Of a DNA stretch of 64,000 nt, positions 56,019-64,000 are shown piece by piece. The notes under the pieces were generated by a model, which saw nothing but the letters and a program-made list of their open reading frames with translations, searched no databases and had not been told where the DNA came from. How positions within the stretch are numbered: the first letter of the stretch is position 1; each line of letters opens with the position of its first letter. Made by a program: the position numbers and the translations under genes. Source of the DNA: Microbispora hainanensis (GTDB taxonomy: Bacteria > Actinomycetota > Actinomycetes > Streptosporangiales > Streptosporangiaceae); contig NZ_CP108086.1 in the NCBI RefSeq assembly GCF_036186745.1, positions 682,001-746,000 of the forward strand. Reading direction: 5' to 3'.

Positions 56019-56851
56019 CCGCCGCGACGGGCGCCGGGTCGTACGACCCGGCCACGACGACCGCCGGGGGGCTGCACGGCGAGCTGGCCCGCCTGGAGGC
56101 CCAGGCCGAGCTCTCCTTCGACGAGGAGCTGCGGATCCTGCTCGACGTCGGCGTCCCGGCGCCCCTGCTGGAGCTCGGGGCGGGCTCGGGCGCGGTCACG
56201 CGGCGGCTGCGGGCCGCCCTGCCGGACCTGCCCGTCGTGGCCGCCGACATCGACACCGCGCTGCTCGCGCACGCGGCGGACGCCCGGGCCCCCCTGCTCG
56301 GCTGCGACGCCGTACGGCTGCCGCTGGCGGACGCGTCCGTGGGCACGGTCCTGCTCCGATACGTGCTGCAGCACGTGGCCGACCCCGCCGCCGTGGTGGC
56401 GGAGGCGCTGCGGGTGCTGCGGCCCGGCGGGCGGCTGGTCGTGGTCGAGGTGGACGCGATGCTGTGGGGCCTGGCCGACCCGATGTATCCCGAGATGGCC
56501 GGCGTGCACAACCGCATGACCGGCGCGCAGCGGCAGGCCGGCGGCGACCGGCTGATCGGGCGCAAGCTCACCCGGCTCCTGCGCCGTGCGGGCTTCGGCG
56601 GCGTGGTGCTGCGCCCGTTCGCCACCACCAACGACGACCGCCCCACCGAGGCGTTCGCCCCTCACCTGGGCCCGGAGCGGCTGGCGCCGCTGGTCGCCTC
56701 CGGTGCCCTGACCCTGCCCGAGCTCGCCCTGGCGGCCGACCGGTGGCGGCGTTTCCGCGCCGACCCCGACGCCTGGGTCATGCTGCTCGGCCTCGTCGTC
56801 GCCGGGACCGCACCGGGTGGTCCCGCCGCATCCGAACGGAGTACGTCATGA
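56015..56851 (+). CDS. SAM-dependent methyltransferase
   Basis: A 278-residue class I methyltransferase. Motif I is LLELGAGSGAVTRRL, followed by the acidic VVAADID (motif II) and a YVLQHVADPAAVVAEALRVL type motif, then LRPGGRLVVVEVDAMLWGL. GTG 56015 overlaps the P450 stop (GTGA). In the RiPP context it could methylate the peptide N-terminus, a side chain or a hydroxyl placed by the P450; the acceptor is unknown. Confidence 0.87.
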   Translation: MTAATGAGSYDPATTTAGGLHGELARLEAQAELSFDEELRILLDVGVPAPLLELGAGSGAVTRRLRAALPDLPVVAADIDTALLAHAADARAPLLGCDAVRLPLADASVGTVLLRYVLQHVADPAAVVAEALRVLRPGGRLVVVEVDAMLWGLADPMYPEMAGVHNRMTGAQRQAGGDRLIGRKLTRLLRRAGFGGVVLRPFATTNDDRPTEAFAPHLGPERLAPLVASGALTLPELALAADRWRRFRADPDAWVMLLGLVVAGTAPGGPAASERSTS

Positions 56852-57033
56852 GCCCCTTCTGGAAGATCTTCGTCGCGATCTTCTGCTACATCAGCGGCAT
56901 CGTGGGCCTCGGGCTGGCCGTCGCCAACGCCAGCGTGAAGCCGCCCGCCACCACCCACGCCTTCGTGTACGGCGGGCTCGGCGTGGTGTTCCTCATCGCC
57001 GGAATCGTGCTCAGCCGCAGGCCCCGCTACTGA
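56848..57033 (+). CDS. small two-helix membrane protein in the RiPP operon
   Basis: A 61-residue protein with two transmembrane segments ([20 protein letters not shown] and [15 protein letters not shown]) and a basic end. ATG 56848 overlaps the methyltransferase stop (ATGA). Small membrane proteins in RiPP clusters often act in immunity, but this one has no recognised family. It ends 70 bases before a terminator-like hairpin. Confidence 0.7.
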   Translation: MSPFWKIFVAIFCYISGIVGLGLAVANASVKPPATTHAFVYGGLGVVFLIAGIVLSRRPRY

Positions 57034-57286
57034 CCGCACACCAACCGCCGGCGACACCAACGCAGGTTCGCACCCTGGACCTGCCACCAGCAGAACAGCA
57101 GCTGAGAGGCCCTCCGGGGCCTCTTCTGCCTTCCTGGCCCCCGCAGCCGACGAGGCCGCACGAACCCGGAGGGCAGGAGTGCACCAGCCGCAGCGTGTGC
57201 GCGCGGATCTCCCGGAGCTGGTCTCCGGTTAGCTGGTCGACCAGCCGGTGCATGTCCTCGTACTCTTCAGGGGCGGCAGCCGTCAT
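57011..57286 (-). CDS. possible small protein, antitoxin-like N-terminus
   Basis: From ATG 57286 the minus strand reads [20 protein letters not shown] then [15 protein letters not shown]. This resembles the N-termini of short actinobacterial proteins found next to PIN toxins. The remaining roughly 55 residues are Cys/Gly-rich and look non-coding, and the frame overlaps the end of the small membrane protein gene. There is no ribosome binding site. Probably a gene remnant that ended at the tRNA-like sequence. Confidence 0.35.
   Translation of the reverse strand: MTAAAPEEYEDMHRLVDQLTGDQLREIRAHTLRLVHSCPPGSCGLVGCGGQEGRRGPGGPLSCCSAGGRSRVRTCVGVAGGWCAVSSGACG
57062..57089 (+). other. tRNA 3'-end-like fragment
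   Basis: GCAGG-TTCGCAC-CCTGG resembles a T-arm (four of five pairs, TTC loop) and is followed by ACCTGCC-A-CCA like an acceptor strand with CCA end. No matching 5' half is found upstream, so this is not a tRNA gene. It could be an attachment-site remnant. Confidence 0.3.
57104..57125 (+). terminator. terminator hairpin after the P450-methyltransferase operon
   Basis: AGAGGCCC (57105-57112) pairs with GGGCCTCT (57117-57124) around a TCCG loop, extended by one G-U pair, and is followed by a short pyrimidine run. Confidence 0.6.
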
Positions 57287-57323
57287 GGCACCGAGGTTAC
57301 GTGCTGGAACTGATCGTTTCCGT

Positions 57324-57359
57324 GGGCTCAGATCTGGCGGCGGGCTCAGATCTGGCGGC
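57324..57359. repeat. 18-bp perfect tandem duplication at the end of the NHLM ABC gene
   Basis: GGGCTCAGATCTGGCGGC occurs at 57324-57341 and again at 57342-57359. The copy inside the gene contains the stop codon (57346-57348); the outside copy repeats the last codons and a second in-frame TGA (57328-57330). Confidence 0.9.
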
Positions 57360-60321
57360 GGGCGAGGCGGGCGAACAGGCCGTCGGAGTCCTCGAGCAGC
57401 TCCTGATATCGGCCCTGCTGGACGATGCGCCCGCGATCGAGCACCACGATCTTGTCGGCGTCCGTGATCGTGGACAGCCGGTGGGCGATGACGATGCGGG
57501 TGGCGTTGAGCTGGCGGGTGCTCTCCGTGACGATCTTCTGGGTGGGGTTGTCCAATGCGCTGGTCGCCTCGTCGAACAGCACGATGCGGGGATGCGAGAC
57601 GAGGGCACGGGCGATCATGATGCGCTGCCGCTGACCGCCCGACAGCGTGTTGGTGCCCTCCGACAGCACCGTGTGCATGCCCATCGGCATGTTCGCGATG
57701 TCGTCGGCGATGCCCGCCATGGCGGCCGCGTCCCAGGCGTCGTCGATCGTGTGGTCGGTGCTGCCGATGATGTTGGCCTTGATGTCGCCGGCGAGCAGCG
57801 AGCTGTTCTGCAGGACCACCCCGCACTGGCGGCGCACCGCGCCGATGTCGAGCTCGCCCAGGTCCTGGCCGTCGTACAGCACCGTTCCCGAGCTCGGCGA
57901 CTCGAAGCCGAGCAGCAGCCGCAGGATCGTCGACTTGCCGCTGCCGGTCGGGCCGACGATCGCGACGAACTCGCCGGGCTCGACCGACAGGTCCACCCCG
58001 TCCAGGACGAGCGGGCCGTCCTCGCCATAGCGGAACGACACCCGCGACAGCTCGATCCGGCCCGACAGCTCGCCCGGGTCGGCCTTGCCCGCGTGCTCCT
58101 CCGGCTCGGCCGCCAGGATCGGCCGCAGCCGCTCCAGCATGGGCACCACGCTCATCGCGGTGATCGCCGCGCCGGTGAACTGCAGCACCGAGGCCAGCAG
58201 CAGGTTGAACGCGGCGAAGAACGCCAGGAACGCGGAGACGGACACGTCCCCGAGCATCGGCCCGGCCACCACGGCGAAGACGATGACCGAGGCGACCAGT
58301 GGGAAGCCGGCGTTGAAGGTCGTGACGAGGTTCTGCACCCGGCGTGCGGACACGCCGATGCTGCGCGCCTTGAGGAACTCCGCCGCCCAGACCCCGAAGC
58401 CCCGCTCCTCGGCCGCCGCCACCCGCAGCTTCGGCACGGCCGTCAGAAGCTGGAAGACCCGCGACGACAGCCGCTGCTCCTGGGTGTAGAGCCGGCGTTG
58501 CAGCCGCACCTCGAAGTAGCCCGCGACCGCGCACACGAGCACCCCTACCAGCACGAGCGTCGTCGCGATCAGCGCGAGCCGTACGTCGTAGAAGTAGACG
58601 AGCACCAGGTTGGCCAGGCCGGCGAACAGGCCGAGGGCCGCCGTCGTCATCACACCGGACAGCGTCTCCTGCACCACGCTGACGCCGAGGACCGTGGTGC
58701 CCAGCTCGGCCGTGGAGTAGTCGGTGAAGAACGTCGCGGGCAGCGACAGCAGCCGCATCCAGGCGCCCGCCTGCAGTCGGGCCGACGATCTGCCCTCGAT
58801 GCGCAGCGCGGCGAAGTTCTGCACCACGGACAGCGCGGCCGCCACGAGCGAGCCCGCGATCACCAGCAGCGCGCCCTGCACGATCATCTCGCGCTCGGCC
58901 CTGGCCACGTACGTGCCGAGCACGAGGCCGGTCATGGCCGGCACCAGCAGGCCGATGCAGGCCACCAGCGTCCCGAGGCTGAGCAGGGTCCACAGGTCCT
59001 TGCGGTTCTTGGCCAGGCCGAAGCGCAGCAGCCCGCCCACCCCGGTGACGGCCGGCGGCAGCGGCTCGTACAGCACGTCCGCGTGCCGGGTCAGCGTGCC
59101 GGCGACCGCCGCGGTGACCGGGGTGACGCGCTCCTCCCCCGGCGCGGCCATGACATAGCGCGACCCGATGGGCAGCAGCGCCACCGGCTCACCGTCGGAG
59201 GAGCGGTAGCCCACCATCGGCCCGATGTCCCGCCGCCACCAGCGATCCTCCAGCCTGATCCGGCGGGTGCGTACGCCCGAGGCGAGCGCGATGGCCTGCA
59301 GCGGGTCGATCCGGCCGCCGTGCGCCGTTCCCGGCGGGGGCGCGACCACCGAGAACCCGGCGTGCGAGGCCACCAGGCGCGCGGCGGCCAGCATGGGCGG
59401 GTCCCCGGCCACATCGGTGAGGCGCACCCGCGCCTCGGTGTCGCGCACCAGCGTGTCGAACCCGCGGGCGGTGGCGCGCAGCACGTCGCCGCCCCGTTCG
59501 GCCCGGCTCGTCAGCGCCCTCAGCTCGGTCGAGTTCCGGCGCTCGATCCGCCGGTCGATCATGTAGAGGAAGCGGGTGGTGTATTCGACCCACCGGTGCC
59601 ACAGCTCGCCCGCGCCCAGCAGGTCGAGGGTCGAGCGGGCGCGCAGCCGGGCCGGGCCGAGCGCCACCAGCCAGTCCCGCTCGGTGACGCACACCTCGGC
59701 GCCCGCGCTGAGCTGACCGGCGACGCCGTCCGGCATCTCGACCACGCCGTCCTCGACGGTGATCCACCGCAGTCCGTCGACCGACCGTACGGCCTCGCCC
59801 TCGCGGACGACGGTCGGCTCGTCCGGTGACAGGGGGACGAAGTCACGCGGGGGCAGCGTGTCGCGCATCGACGCGGCGAGCGCCACCACGCCGGCCTCCA
59901 GGCCCTGGACGAACTCGCGCACCGCCATGCCGTACTCGCGGGTGGGCAGGGCGCGGACCGCCTTGCCCGACGCGGACGGGCCGTCGACGCGCCGGGCCGA
60001 CAGGCCCTCAAGCCGGGCCAGCGGCAGGCTCGACACGCGGGCGCCGAGCACCGGCCGCCCGACGATGCTGTGCCTGGGGCCGCGCGGCGAGCCGAGCACC
60101 AGCGCGCCCTGCCGCACCCGGCACAGGTAGTTCCACCTGCCGACCGGCCTGCCGTTCTCCAGGCGTACGGCGAACAGGTCGACCGCGCCGCGCTCGACCA
60201 GCAGCACCTCGCGCAGGTCGGCCAGCACGAGCAGCCGGTCGGCCGAGTAGTCGATGGGTGTGGCCGCGTCGGTGAAGAACGCCGAGAACGTCGAGGACGG
60301 CGTCGCGGTCGAGACGCTCAT
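57346..60321 (-). CDS. NHLM-type RiPP export ABC transporter without peptidase domain
   Basis: A 991-residue protein of the second NHLM ABC type. A roughly 400-residue N-terminal region precedes a six-helix ABC membrane domain and the ATPase. Walker A is GPTGSGKST, the signature [15 protein letters not shown], Walker [13 protein letters not shown] and the H-loop IAHRLSTI. The long N-terminal region lacks the C39 cysteine motif and is thought to be a cyclic-nucleotide-like or accessory domain in this family. The ATG overlaps the stop of the peptidase-bearing ABC gene. It exports the mature product together with its partner (family knowledge). Confidence 0.9.
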   Translation of the reverse strand: MSVSTATPSSTFSAFFTDAATPIDYSADRLLVLADLREVLLVERGAVDLFAVRLENGRPVGRWNYLCRVRQGALVLGSPRGPRHSIVGRPVLGARVSSLPLARLEGLSARRVDGPSASGKAVRALPTREYGMAVREFVQGLEAGVVALAASMRDTLPPRDFVPLSPDEPTVVREGEAVRSVDGLRWITVEDGVVEMPDGVAGQLSAGAEVCVTERDWLVALGPARLRARSTLDLLGAGELWHRWVEYTTRFLYMIDRRIERRNSTELRALTSRAERGGDVLRATARGFDTLVRDTEARVRLTDVAGDPPMLAAARLVASHAGFSVVAPPPGTAHGGRIDPLQAIALASGVRTRRIRLEDRWWRRDIGPMVGYRSSDGEPVALLPIGSRYVMAAPGEERVTPVTAAVAGTLTRHADVLYEPLPPAVTGVGGLLRFGLAKNRKDLWTLLSLGTLVACIGLLVPAMTGLVLGTYVARAEREMIVQGALLVIAGSLVAAALSVVQNFAALRIEGRSSARLQAGAWMRLLSLPATFFTDYSTAELGTTVLGVSVVQETLSGVMTTAALGLFAGLANLVLVYFYDVRLALIATTLVLVGVLVCAVAGYFEVRLQRRLYTQEQRLSSRVFQLLTAVPKLRVAAAEERGFGVWAAEFLKARSIGVSARRVQNLVTTFNAGFPLVASVIVFAVVAGPMLGDVSVSAFLAFFAAFNLLLASVLQFTGAAITAMSVVPMLERLRPILAAEPEEHAGKADPGELSGRIELSRVSFRYGEDGPLVLDGVDLSVEPGEFVAIVGPTGSGKSTILRLLLGFESPSSGTVLYDGQDLGELDIGAVRRQCGVVLQNSSLLAGDIKANIIGSTDHTIDDAWDAAAMAGIADDIANMPMGMHTVLSEGTNTLSGGQRQRIMIARALVSHPRIVLFDEATSALDNPTQKIVTESTRQLNATRIVIAHRLSTITDADKIVVLDRGRIVQQGRYQELLEDSDGLFARLARRQI

Positions 60322-62564
60322 CGGTCCATCCCCTCACCGCCCGGCCGGGCGTTCTCGATCAGGCGGGCGTAGTGGCCGCCCAGGCGCATGAGGTCGTCGT
60401 GCGTGCCGCGTTCCACCACCTCGCCCTGGTGCAGCACGAGAATCTCGTCGGCGTCGCGTACGGTCGACAGCCGGTGGGCGATGATCAGGCAGGCGCATCC
60501 CCGGCGGCGCAGGTTGTCGGCGATGACCCGTTCGGTCTCCGGGTCGAGGGCGCTGGTCGCCTCGTCGAGCACGAGCAGGGTCGGCTGCCCGGCCAGCGCC
60601 CTGGCCAGCTCAAGCCGCTGGCGCTGCCCGCCGCTGAAGTTGCGCCCGCCCTCGCGCACCCGGCTGTTGAGGCCGCCGGGGCGGGCGGAGATGACGTCGA
60701 AGATGGCCGCGTCGTGCAGCGCGGCGGTGACGACCTCGTCGGAGATGTCGTCGCTCCACAGCGTGAGGTTGTCGCGCACCGTGCCCTCGAACAGCGAGAT
60801 GTCCTGGTCCACGTACGCGACCGAGGCCGCCAGCTCGGTCCTGGAGATCTCCTCGCGGTCGCGCCCGTCGAGCAGCACCCGGCCCGACGCCGGCCGGTAG
60901 AGCCCCGCCACGAGGCGGCCGATGGTCGATTTCCCGCTTCCCGAGCCCCCGACGATCGCCACCCGCCGGCCCGGCACCACCGAGAACGACACGTTCTTGA
61001 TGACCGGCTTGGCCAGCGGGTTGTAGCCGAACGTCACGTCCTCGAAGGTGATCGACCCGTCGAGCCGGCTTCCGGACGGCCGGTCCGGGCGGTCGAAGAC
61101 GGGCGAGCGGGGGTGGCGTTCCACGTCGTACAGCCGGGTGATGTCGGCCGAGATGTCCTGCAGCCGCCCGCCGAGGTTGGTGAGCTGGGTGACCGGCCGC
61201 GAGAGCGCGCCGAGCAGGCTCTGGAAGGCCACCAGCAGGCCGACGCTGACCGCGCCGTCCACCACCCGCAGGCCGCCGACGAGCAGGATGAGCCCGCTGT
61301 TGACCCCGGCGAGCAGCGGGGGCACGACCGTGATGACCGCGCTGGGCACGCCCAGCCGCTGCCGGGCGGTCACGGCCTTGGCCAGGAAGCCCGCCCACCG
61401 CTGGAACGCGCTGGGCTCGGCGCCGGTGGCCTTGACGGTCTCCACGAGCTGCAGCGTGTTGAAGGTGGCCGACGTGAGGTTGCCGAGATCGGCCCGCAGC
61501 GCGGCCACGGCGTCGGTCCTCGCCCTGGACACCTGCCGCAGCACGAGGATGTTGAGCAGCGCCATGCCCACGCCGATGAGGCCGAGCAGCACGTCGTAGC
61601 GGATCAGGACGACCGCGTAGAAGAGCACCAGCACGAGGTTGACGACGGTGACCGCCAGGTCCCTGGACAGGATCTCGGCGACCATGTCGTTGGCCGACAC
61701 CCGCCTGGCGACCTCGGCGGGCCTGCGTTGCAGGAAGAACTCCACCGGCAGGCGCAGCAGATGCCGGAAGAAACGGGCGGAGCTGACCAGCCCCATCCGT
61801 ATTTCCATCCGCAGCAGGTAGTGCCGCTGCACCGAGGTCAGCACGAACATCGCCAGGGCGGTCACCGACATCGCCACCAGCAGCGGCAGGATGAAGCCGG
61901 GATCGCGGCCGGTGAGGATGTGGTCGATGAACACCCGGCTGAACGCCGGCGCGATGATCCCGGGCACGACCAGCAGCAGGCTGGCCAGCAGCACCAGCGG
62001 CAGCGCCCGGCCGGAGGGCATGCGGCGCGACAGCAGCGCCTCGGCCACCCGGGTGGGCCGGCCGCCGGGCCGGAACCCGGGCCCGGGCTCGAAGGCCAGC
62101 ACGATGCCGGTGAAGCCCGAGTCGAACTCGTCCCAGTCGACCAGGCGCGGGCCGCTCGCGGGGTCGTTGACCGCCACCACCGGCCTGCCGAAACGGGTGC
62201 GGATGCCCTCGACGACCATGAAGTGCTGGAACGCCCAGAAGATGATCGCCGGTTTGACGACGTCGCGCAGGTCCTCCAGCTCCATCTGGAAGCCCTTGGC
62301 GTTCAGGCCGTACTTGCGGGCGGCGGCGATCACGCTGGACGCCTTCGCGCCGTCCCGGGACACCGCGCACGCGGCCCGCAGCTCCTCAAGGGGCACGAAC
62401 CTGCCGTAATGGCCGAGGACCATGGCGAGGGCGGCGGCCCCGCACTCGACGGCCTCCATCTGGATCACGGTCGGCGTGCTCACGCGCCCCCGTCTGCGGG
62501 GTTCGCGCCGGCGCGGGGCGTCGGGCGGCGGGGCGTCGGCGCGAGAGGCCGTGACCTGGCTCAT
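60318..62564 (-). CDS. NHLM-type ABC transporter with C39 leader peptidase domain
   Basis: A 748-residue protein. The N-terminal C39 peptidase has Cys in QMEAVECGAAALAMVLGHYG, His in FQHFMVVEG and Asp in AVNDPASGP, so the catalytic triad is complete. It should cut NHLP leaders after the double-Gly-type site. Six membrane helices and an ATPase follow: Walker A GGSGSGKST, signature FSGGQRQRLELARALA, Walker [16 protein letters not shown] 62564 follows AAGGAG by five bases and lies 11 bases after the HlyD-like gene. Confidence 0.93.
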   Translation of the reverse strand: MSQVTASRADAPPPDAPRRREPRRRGRVSTPTVIQMEAVECGAAALAMVLGHYGRFVPLEELRAACAVSRDGAKASSVIAAARKYGLNAKGFQMELEDLRDVVKPAIIFWAFQHFMVVEGIRTRFGRPVVAVNDPASGPRLVDWDEFDSGFTGIVLAFEPGPGFRPGGRPTRVAEALLSRRMPSGRALPLVLLASLLLVVPGIIAPAFSRVFIDHILTGRDPGFILPLLVAMSVTALAMFVLTSVQRHYLLRMEIRMGLVSSARFFRHLLRLPVEFFLQRRPAEVARRVSANDMVAEILSRDLAVTVVNLVLVLFYAVVLIRYDVLLGLIGVGMALLNILVLRQVSRARTDAVAALRADLGNLTSATFNTLQLVETVKATGAEPSAFQRWAGFLAKAVTARQRLGVPSAVITVVPPLLAGVNSGLILLVGGLRVVDGAVSVGLLVAFQSLLGALSRPVTQLTNLGGRLQDISADITRLYDVERHPRSPVFDRPDRPSGSRLDGSITFEDVTFGYNPLAKPVIKNVSFSVVPGRRVAIVGGSGSGKSTIGRLVAGLYRPASGRVLLDGRDREEISRTELAASVAYVDQDISLFEGTVRDNLTLWSDDISDEVVTAALHDAAIFDVISARPGGLNSRVREGGRNFSGGQRQRLELARALAGQPTLLVLDEATSALDPETERVIADNLRRRGCACLIIAHRLSTVRDADEILVLHQGEVVERGTHDDLMRLGGHYARLIENARPGGEGMDR

Positions 62565-62575
62565 CCGTCTCCTTC

Positions 62576-63388
62576 TCAACGTCCGAGGAGCAGGTTGAAA
62601 GGCGTCTGGCTGCCGAGCGTGACGGTGCCCGTCACCGTGACCTGCGACCGCAGCTCCATCGGGGGACCGGTCTCGGTCGTCCAGGAGTATCCGGAGATCG
62701 TGCGGGGGTCGGGCAGGAGATCGACGACCACCAGGCGGGGCGGCTCCGCGGTGAGATAGCCGCGAGCCGCGAGGTCGCCGCCGACCAGGGCGGCGACGCC
62801 CTCCGCCATCAGCGGATAGGGGCTGATCGAGGTCACCCTGCCGCGCAGCAGCCCGAACACGCCGGGCGGGGCGTCGGAGACCGCGAGGTCCACCGTACGG
62901 CCGGGGGCGATGCCGAGCGCGTGGTCGCCCGGCACGAACAGCATCGCGACCAGGCGGTCGCGGGGGGCGTCGGTCCGCTCCATCGCGAGCAGCCCGTCGC
63001 CCTCGCGGACCATCGCGCCCTCGCTCGCCGAGGTGGTCACGACCTCGCCGGAGAACGGGCTGCTCACGGTGCGCACGGTGCCGTCGGCCCGCAGGACCTC
63101 CGCCACCGCCTGCCCGCGCACCACCCGCAGGCCGGGGCTCACCATCATCGTCCGCACGGTCCCGGTGTACGGGCTCTGCAACTGGGCGGTGCCCGCCGGA
63201 TGGGTCAGCAGCCCCTTGGCGGTGACGGTGACCGGCAGCCTGCCGACGAACGACCACACCCCCGCGGCGACGACCACGATGAGCACGACGAACGTGGCGA
63301 TCCAGCCGCGCGGGGAGGCGAGCAGGGTCGGGGAGTCGAGCTCGTCGGGCTCCCGCATCCGCTGCAGTGCCTTCAACCGGAACTTCAT
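62576..63388 (-). CDS. NHLM-type secretion adaptor (HlyD-like)
   Basis: A 270-residue membrane-fusion-type protein: short cytoplasmic N-terminus, one transmembrane helix (WIATFVVLIVVVAAGVWSFV), then beta-barrel/lipoyl-like modules (LQSPYTGTVRTMMVSPGLRV, VSSPFSGEVVTTSASEGAMV). It has no long coiled-coil hairpin, as in other NHLM HlyD-like proteins and in Gram-positive settings without an outer membrane. ATG 63388 follows GGAGG and overlaps the SagB stop (ATGA). Confidence 0.9.
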   Translation of the reverse strand: MKFRLKALQRMREPDELDSPTLLASPRGWIATFVVLIVVVAAGVWSFVGRLPVTVTAKGLLTHPAGTAQLQSPYTGTVRTMMVSPGLRVVRGQAVAEVLRADGTVRTVSSPFSGEVVTTSASEGAMVREGDGLLAMERTDAPRDRLVAMLFVPGDHALGIAPGRTVDLAVSDAPPGVFGLLRGRVTSISPYPLMAEGVAALVGGDLAARGYLTAEPPRLVVVDLLPDPRTISGYSWTTETGPPMELRSQVTVTGTVTLGSQTPFNLLLGR

Positions 63389-64000
63389 GACGGCACCTCC
63401 GGGGACCATCCCGGCGGCGTCCCCGCCACACCGCCCTTCCTGCTGCCGAGCAGCAGCTCGCCCACGCTGCCCTCCGCGTGGGGGTCGAGCCCGCTGGCCG
63501 CGGCGAACTCCGCCGCGTCACCGCCGCCGAGCCCGCAGACCGCCAGGCCCATGGCCGTGGCCACCAGGTAGAAGGTCTGGTAGAGCACGCCCACGTGCTT
63601 GAGGATCAGCGAGTAGGCGATGGTCTCGTACTTCCACATCACCCGCCCGAAGCGGGCCGTCACGATCAGCAGGACCTGCGGGTCCTCGGTCATCATGGCC
63701 GCCGACCTGGCCCGGTCGAGCAGCGTACGGGTCGCCGGGCCGGGATCGGCCACCCGTTCCAGCGCGTGCGCGTGGGCGGCGTAGTGCCACAGGCCGGGCT
63801 CCAGGCCCTCGCAGGAGACGACGAGGGGATAGACCTCCAGCTCGTGGACCGCGCCGCCGGACGGGTAGGGCCGGTCGGCCAGCTCCTGGCCGTCCTCCCC
63901 GGTGAAGGTGCGCCGCTGGCGCATCGTGCGGTAGAGCAGCTCGCCCAGGTGGTCGAGGGTGATCGGGGCGGCGGCGTCGTGCTCGCGGATCGAGCGGCGG
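63385..64000 (-). CDS. SagB-type azoline dehydrogenase, partial
   Basis: The open frame continues to the right edge, so the N-terminus lies outside. Visible parts are RRSIREHDAAAPITLDHLGE, LLYRTMRQRR, RPYPSGGAVHELEVYPLV and the FMN-binding core with KYETIAYSLILKHVGVLYQT and FYLVATAMGLAVCGLGGG. These are hallmarks of the SagB/ThcOx nitroreductase-fold FMN enzymes that oxidise thiazolines/oxazolines to thiazoles/oxazoles in TOMM synthesis. It is coupled to the NHLM export genes. The SagB family, with the poly-Cys precursor, defines this as a TOMM cluster; the YcaO cyclodehydratase should be upstream, beyond 64000. Confidence 0.92.
   Translation of the reverse strand, partial: RRSIREHDAAAPITLDHLGELLYRTMRQRRTFTGEDGQELADRPYPSGGAVHELEVYPLVVSCEGLEPGLWHYAAHAHALERVADPGPATRTLLDRARSAAMMTEDPQVLLIVTARFGRVMWKYETIAYSLILKHVGVLYQTFYLVATAMGLAVCGLGGGDAAEFAAASGLDPHAEGSVGELLLGSRKGGVAGTPPGWSPEVPS

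Noticed and set aside
57062-57089. Complete tRNA gene
   Set aside because: Only a T-arm and acceptor-like 3' strand are visible; no D-arm, anticodon arm or matching 5' acceptor upstream.
57301-59829. 842-codon plus-strand frame opposite the NHLM ABC gene
   Set aside because: Antisense shadow; low-complexity His/Arg/Gln composition and no start context.

Overview
The window is very GC-rich, with heavy CGTACG/GTACGG codon use, GTG starts and ATGA/GTGA operon overlaps. It carries a complete GlgE alpha-glucan operon, a KstR-like regulator, LAL/LysR/MerR/GntR/XRE regulators and several cytochromes P450. This points to a filamentous actinomycete, probably of the Streptosporangiales (inference from style and gene content only).

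Layout. 1-1.8 kb: minus-strand operon of a coiled-coil protein, a PP-loop protein and the start of an M55 peptidase. 1.8-5.4 kb: a LAL-type LuxR regulator broken by an in-frame TAG, then an alpha/beta hydrolase. 5.4-10 kb: enoyl-CoA hydratase, GT4 glycosyltransferase and glucan phosphorylase. 10.3-17.8 kb: glgE-treS-pep2-glgB. These convert trehalose to maltose, to maltose-1-phosphate, to linear and then branched alpha-glucan, with glgP divergent. 18-26 kb: accessory metabolism and regulators (oxidoreductase, DUF2306 protein, MFS/LysR pair, two-component system, hydrolase/MerR pair). 26-31 kb: a secreted CBM2-GH18 chitinase with a clear promoter and operator, SppA, flavin reductase. 30.4-34.2 kb: a GntR-iol operon in which iolC and the next gene (probably an aldolase) are reduced to remnants while iolB and iolD are intact. 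34-37 kb: PEBP protein, XRE regulator, VapBC-like pair. 37-40.4 kb: osmoprotectant ABC operon. 40.7-42.8 kb: an unusual membrane-anchored sigma-like protein with FDAFG repeats. 42.9-47.3 kb: paired acyl-CoA dehydrogenases and a KstR-like TetR regulator with KstR-type boxes, then membrane proteins.

47.3-64 kb is the most interesting part. A 130-residue precursor (54058-54450) has a nitrile-hydratase-like NHLP leader and a core ending in two Cys4 blocks around a proline. It is co-directional with an ABC-2 exporter and divergent from a P450-methyltransferase-small membrane protein operon. Further along are the NHLM export genes (two ABC proteins, one with a C39 peptidase domain, plus an HlyD-like adaptor) and a SagB-type azoline dehydrogenase running off the window. 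Together they make a thiazole/oxazole-modified RiPP (TOMM) gene cluster. The YcaO cyclodehydratase is not in view and is expected beyond base 64000. A second oxidative module (FAD amine oxidase, Rieske oxygenase, hydrolase, VOC protein, divergent P450) sits next to it and may tailor the product or be independent. A palindromic GAATACGTATTC motif upstream of the P450 operon, with related copies near 47.06-47.09 kb, may be a shared operator.

Starts were chosen from ribosome binding sites, family N-termini and overlaps. No database search was possible.
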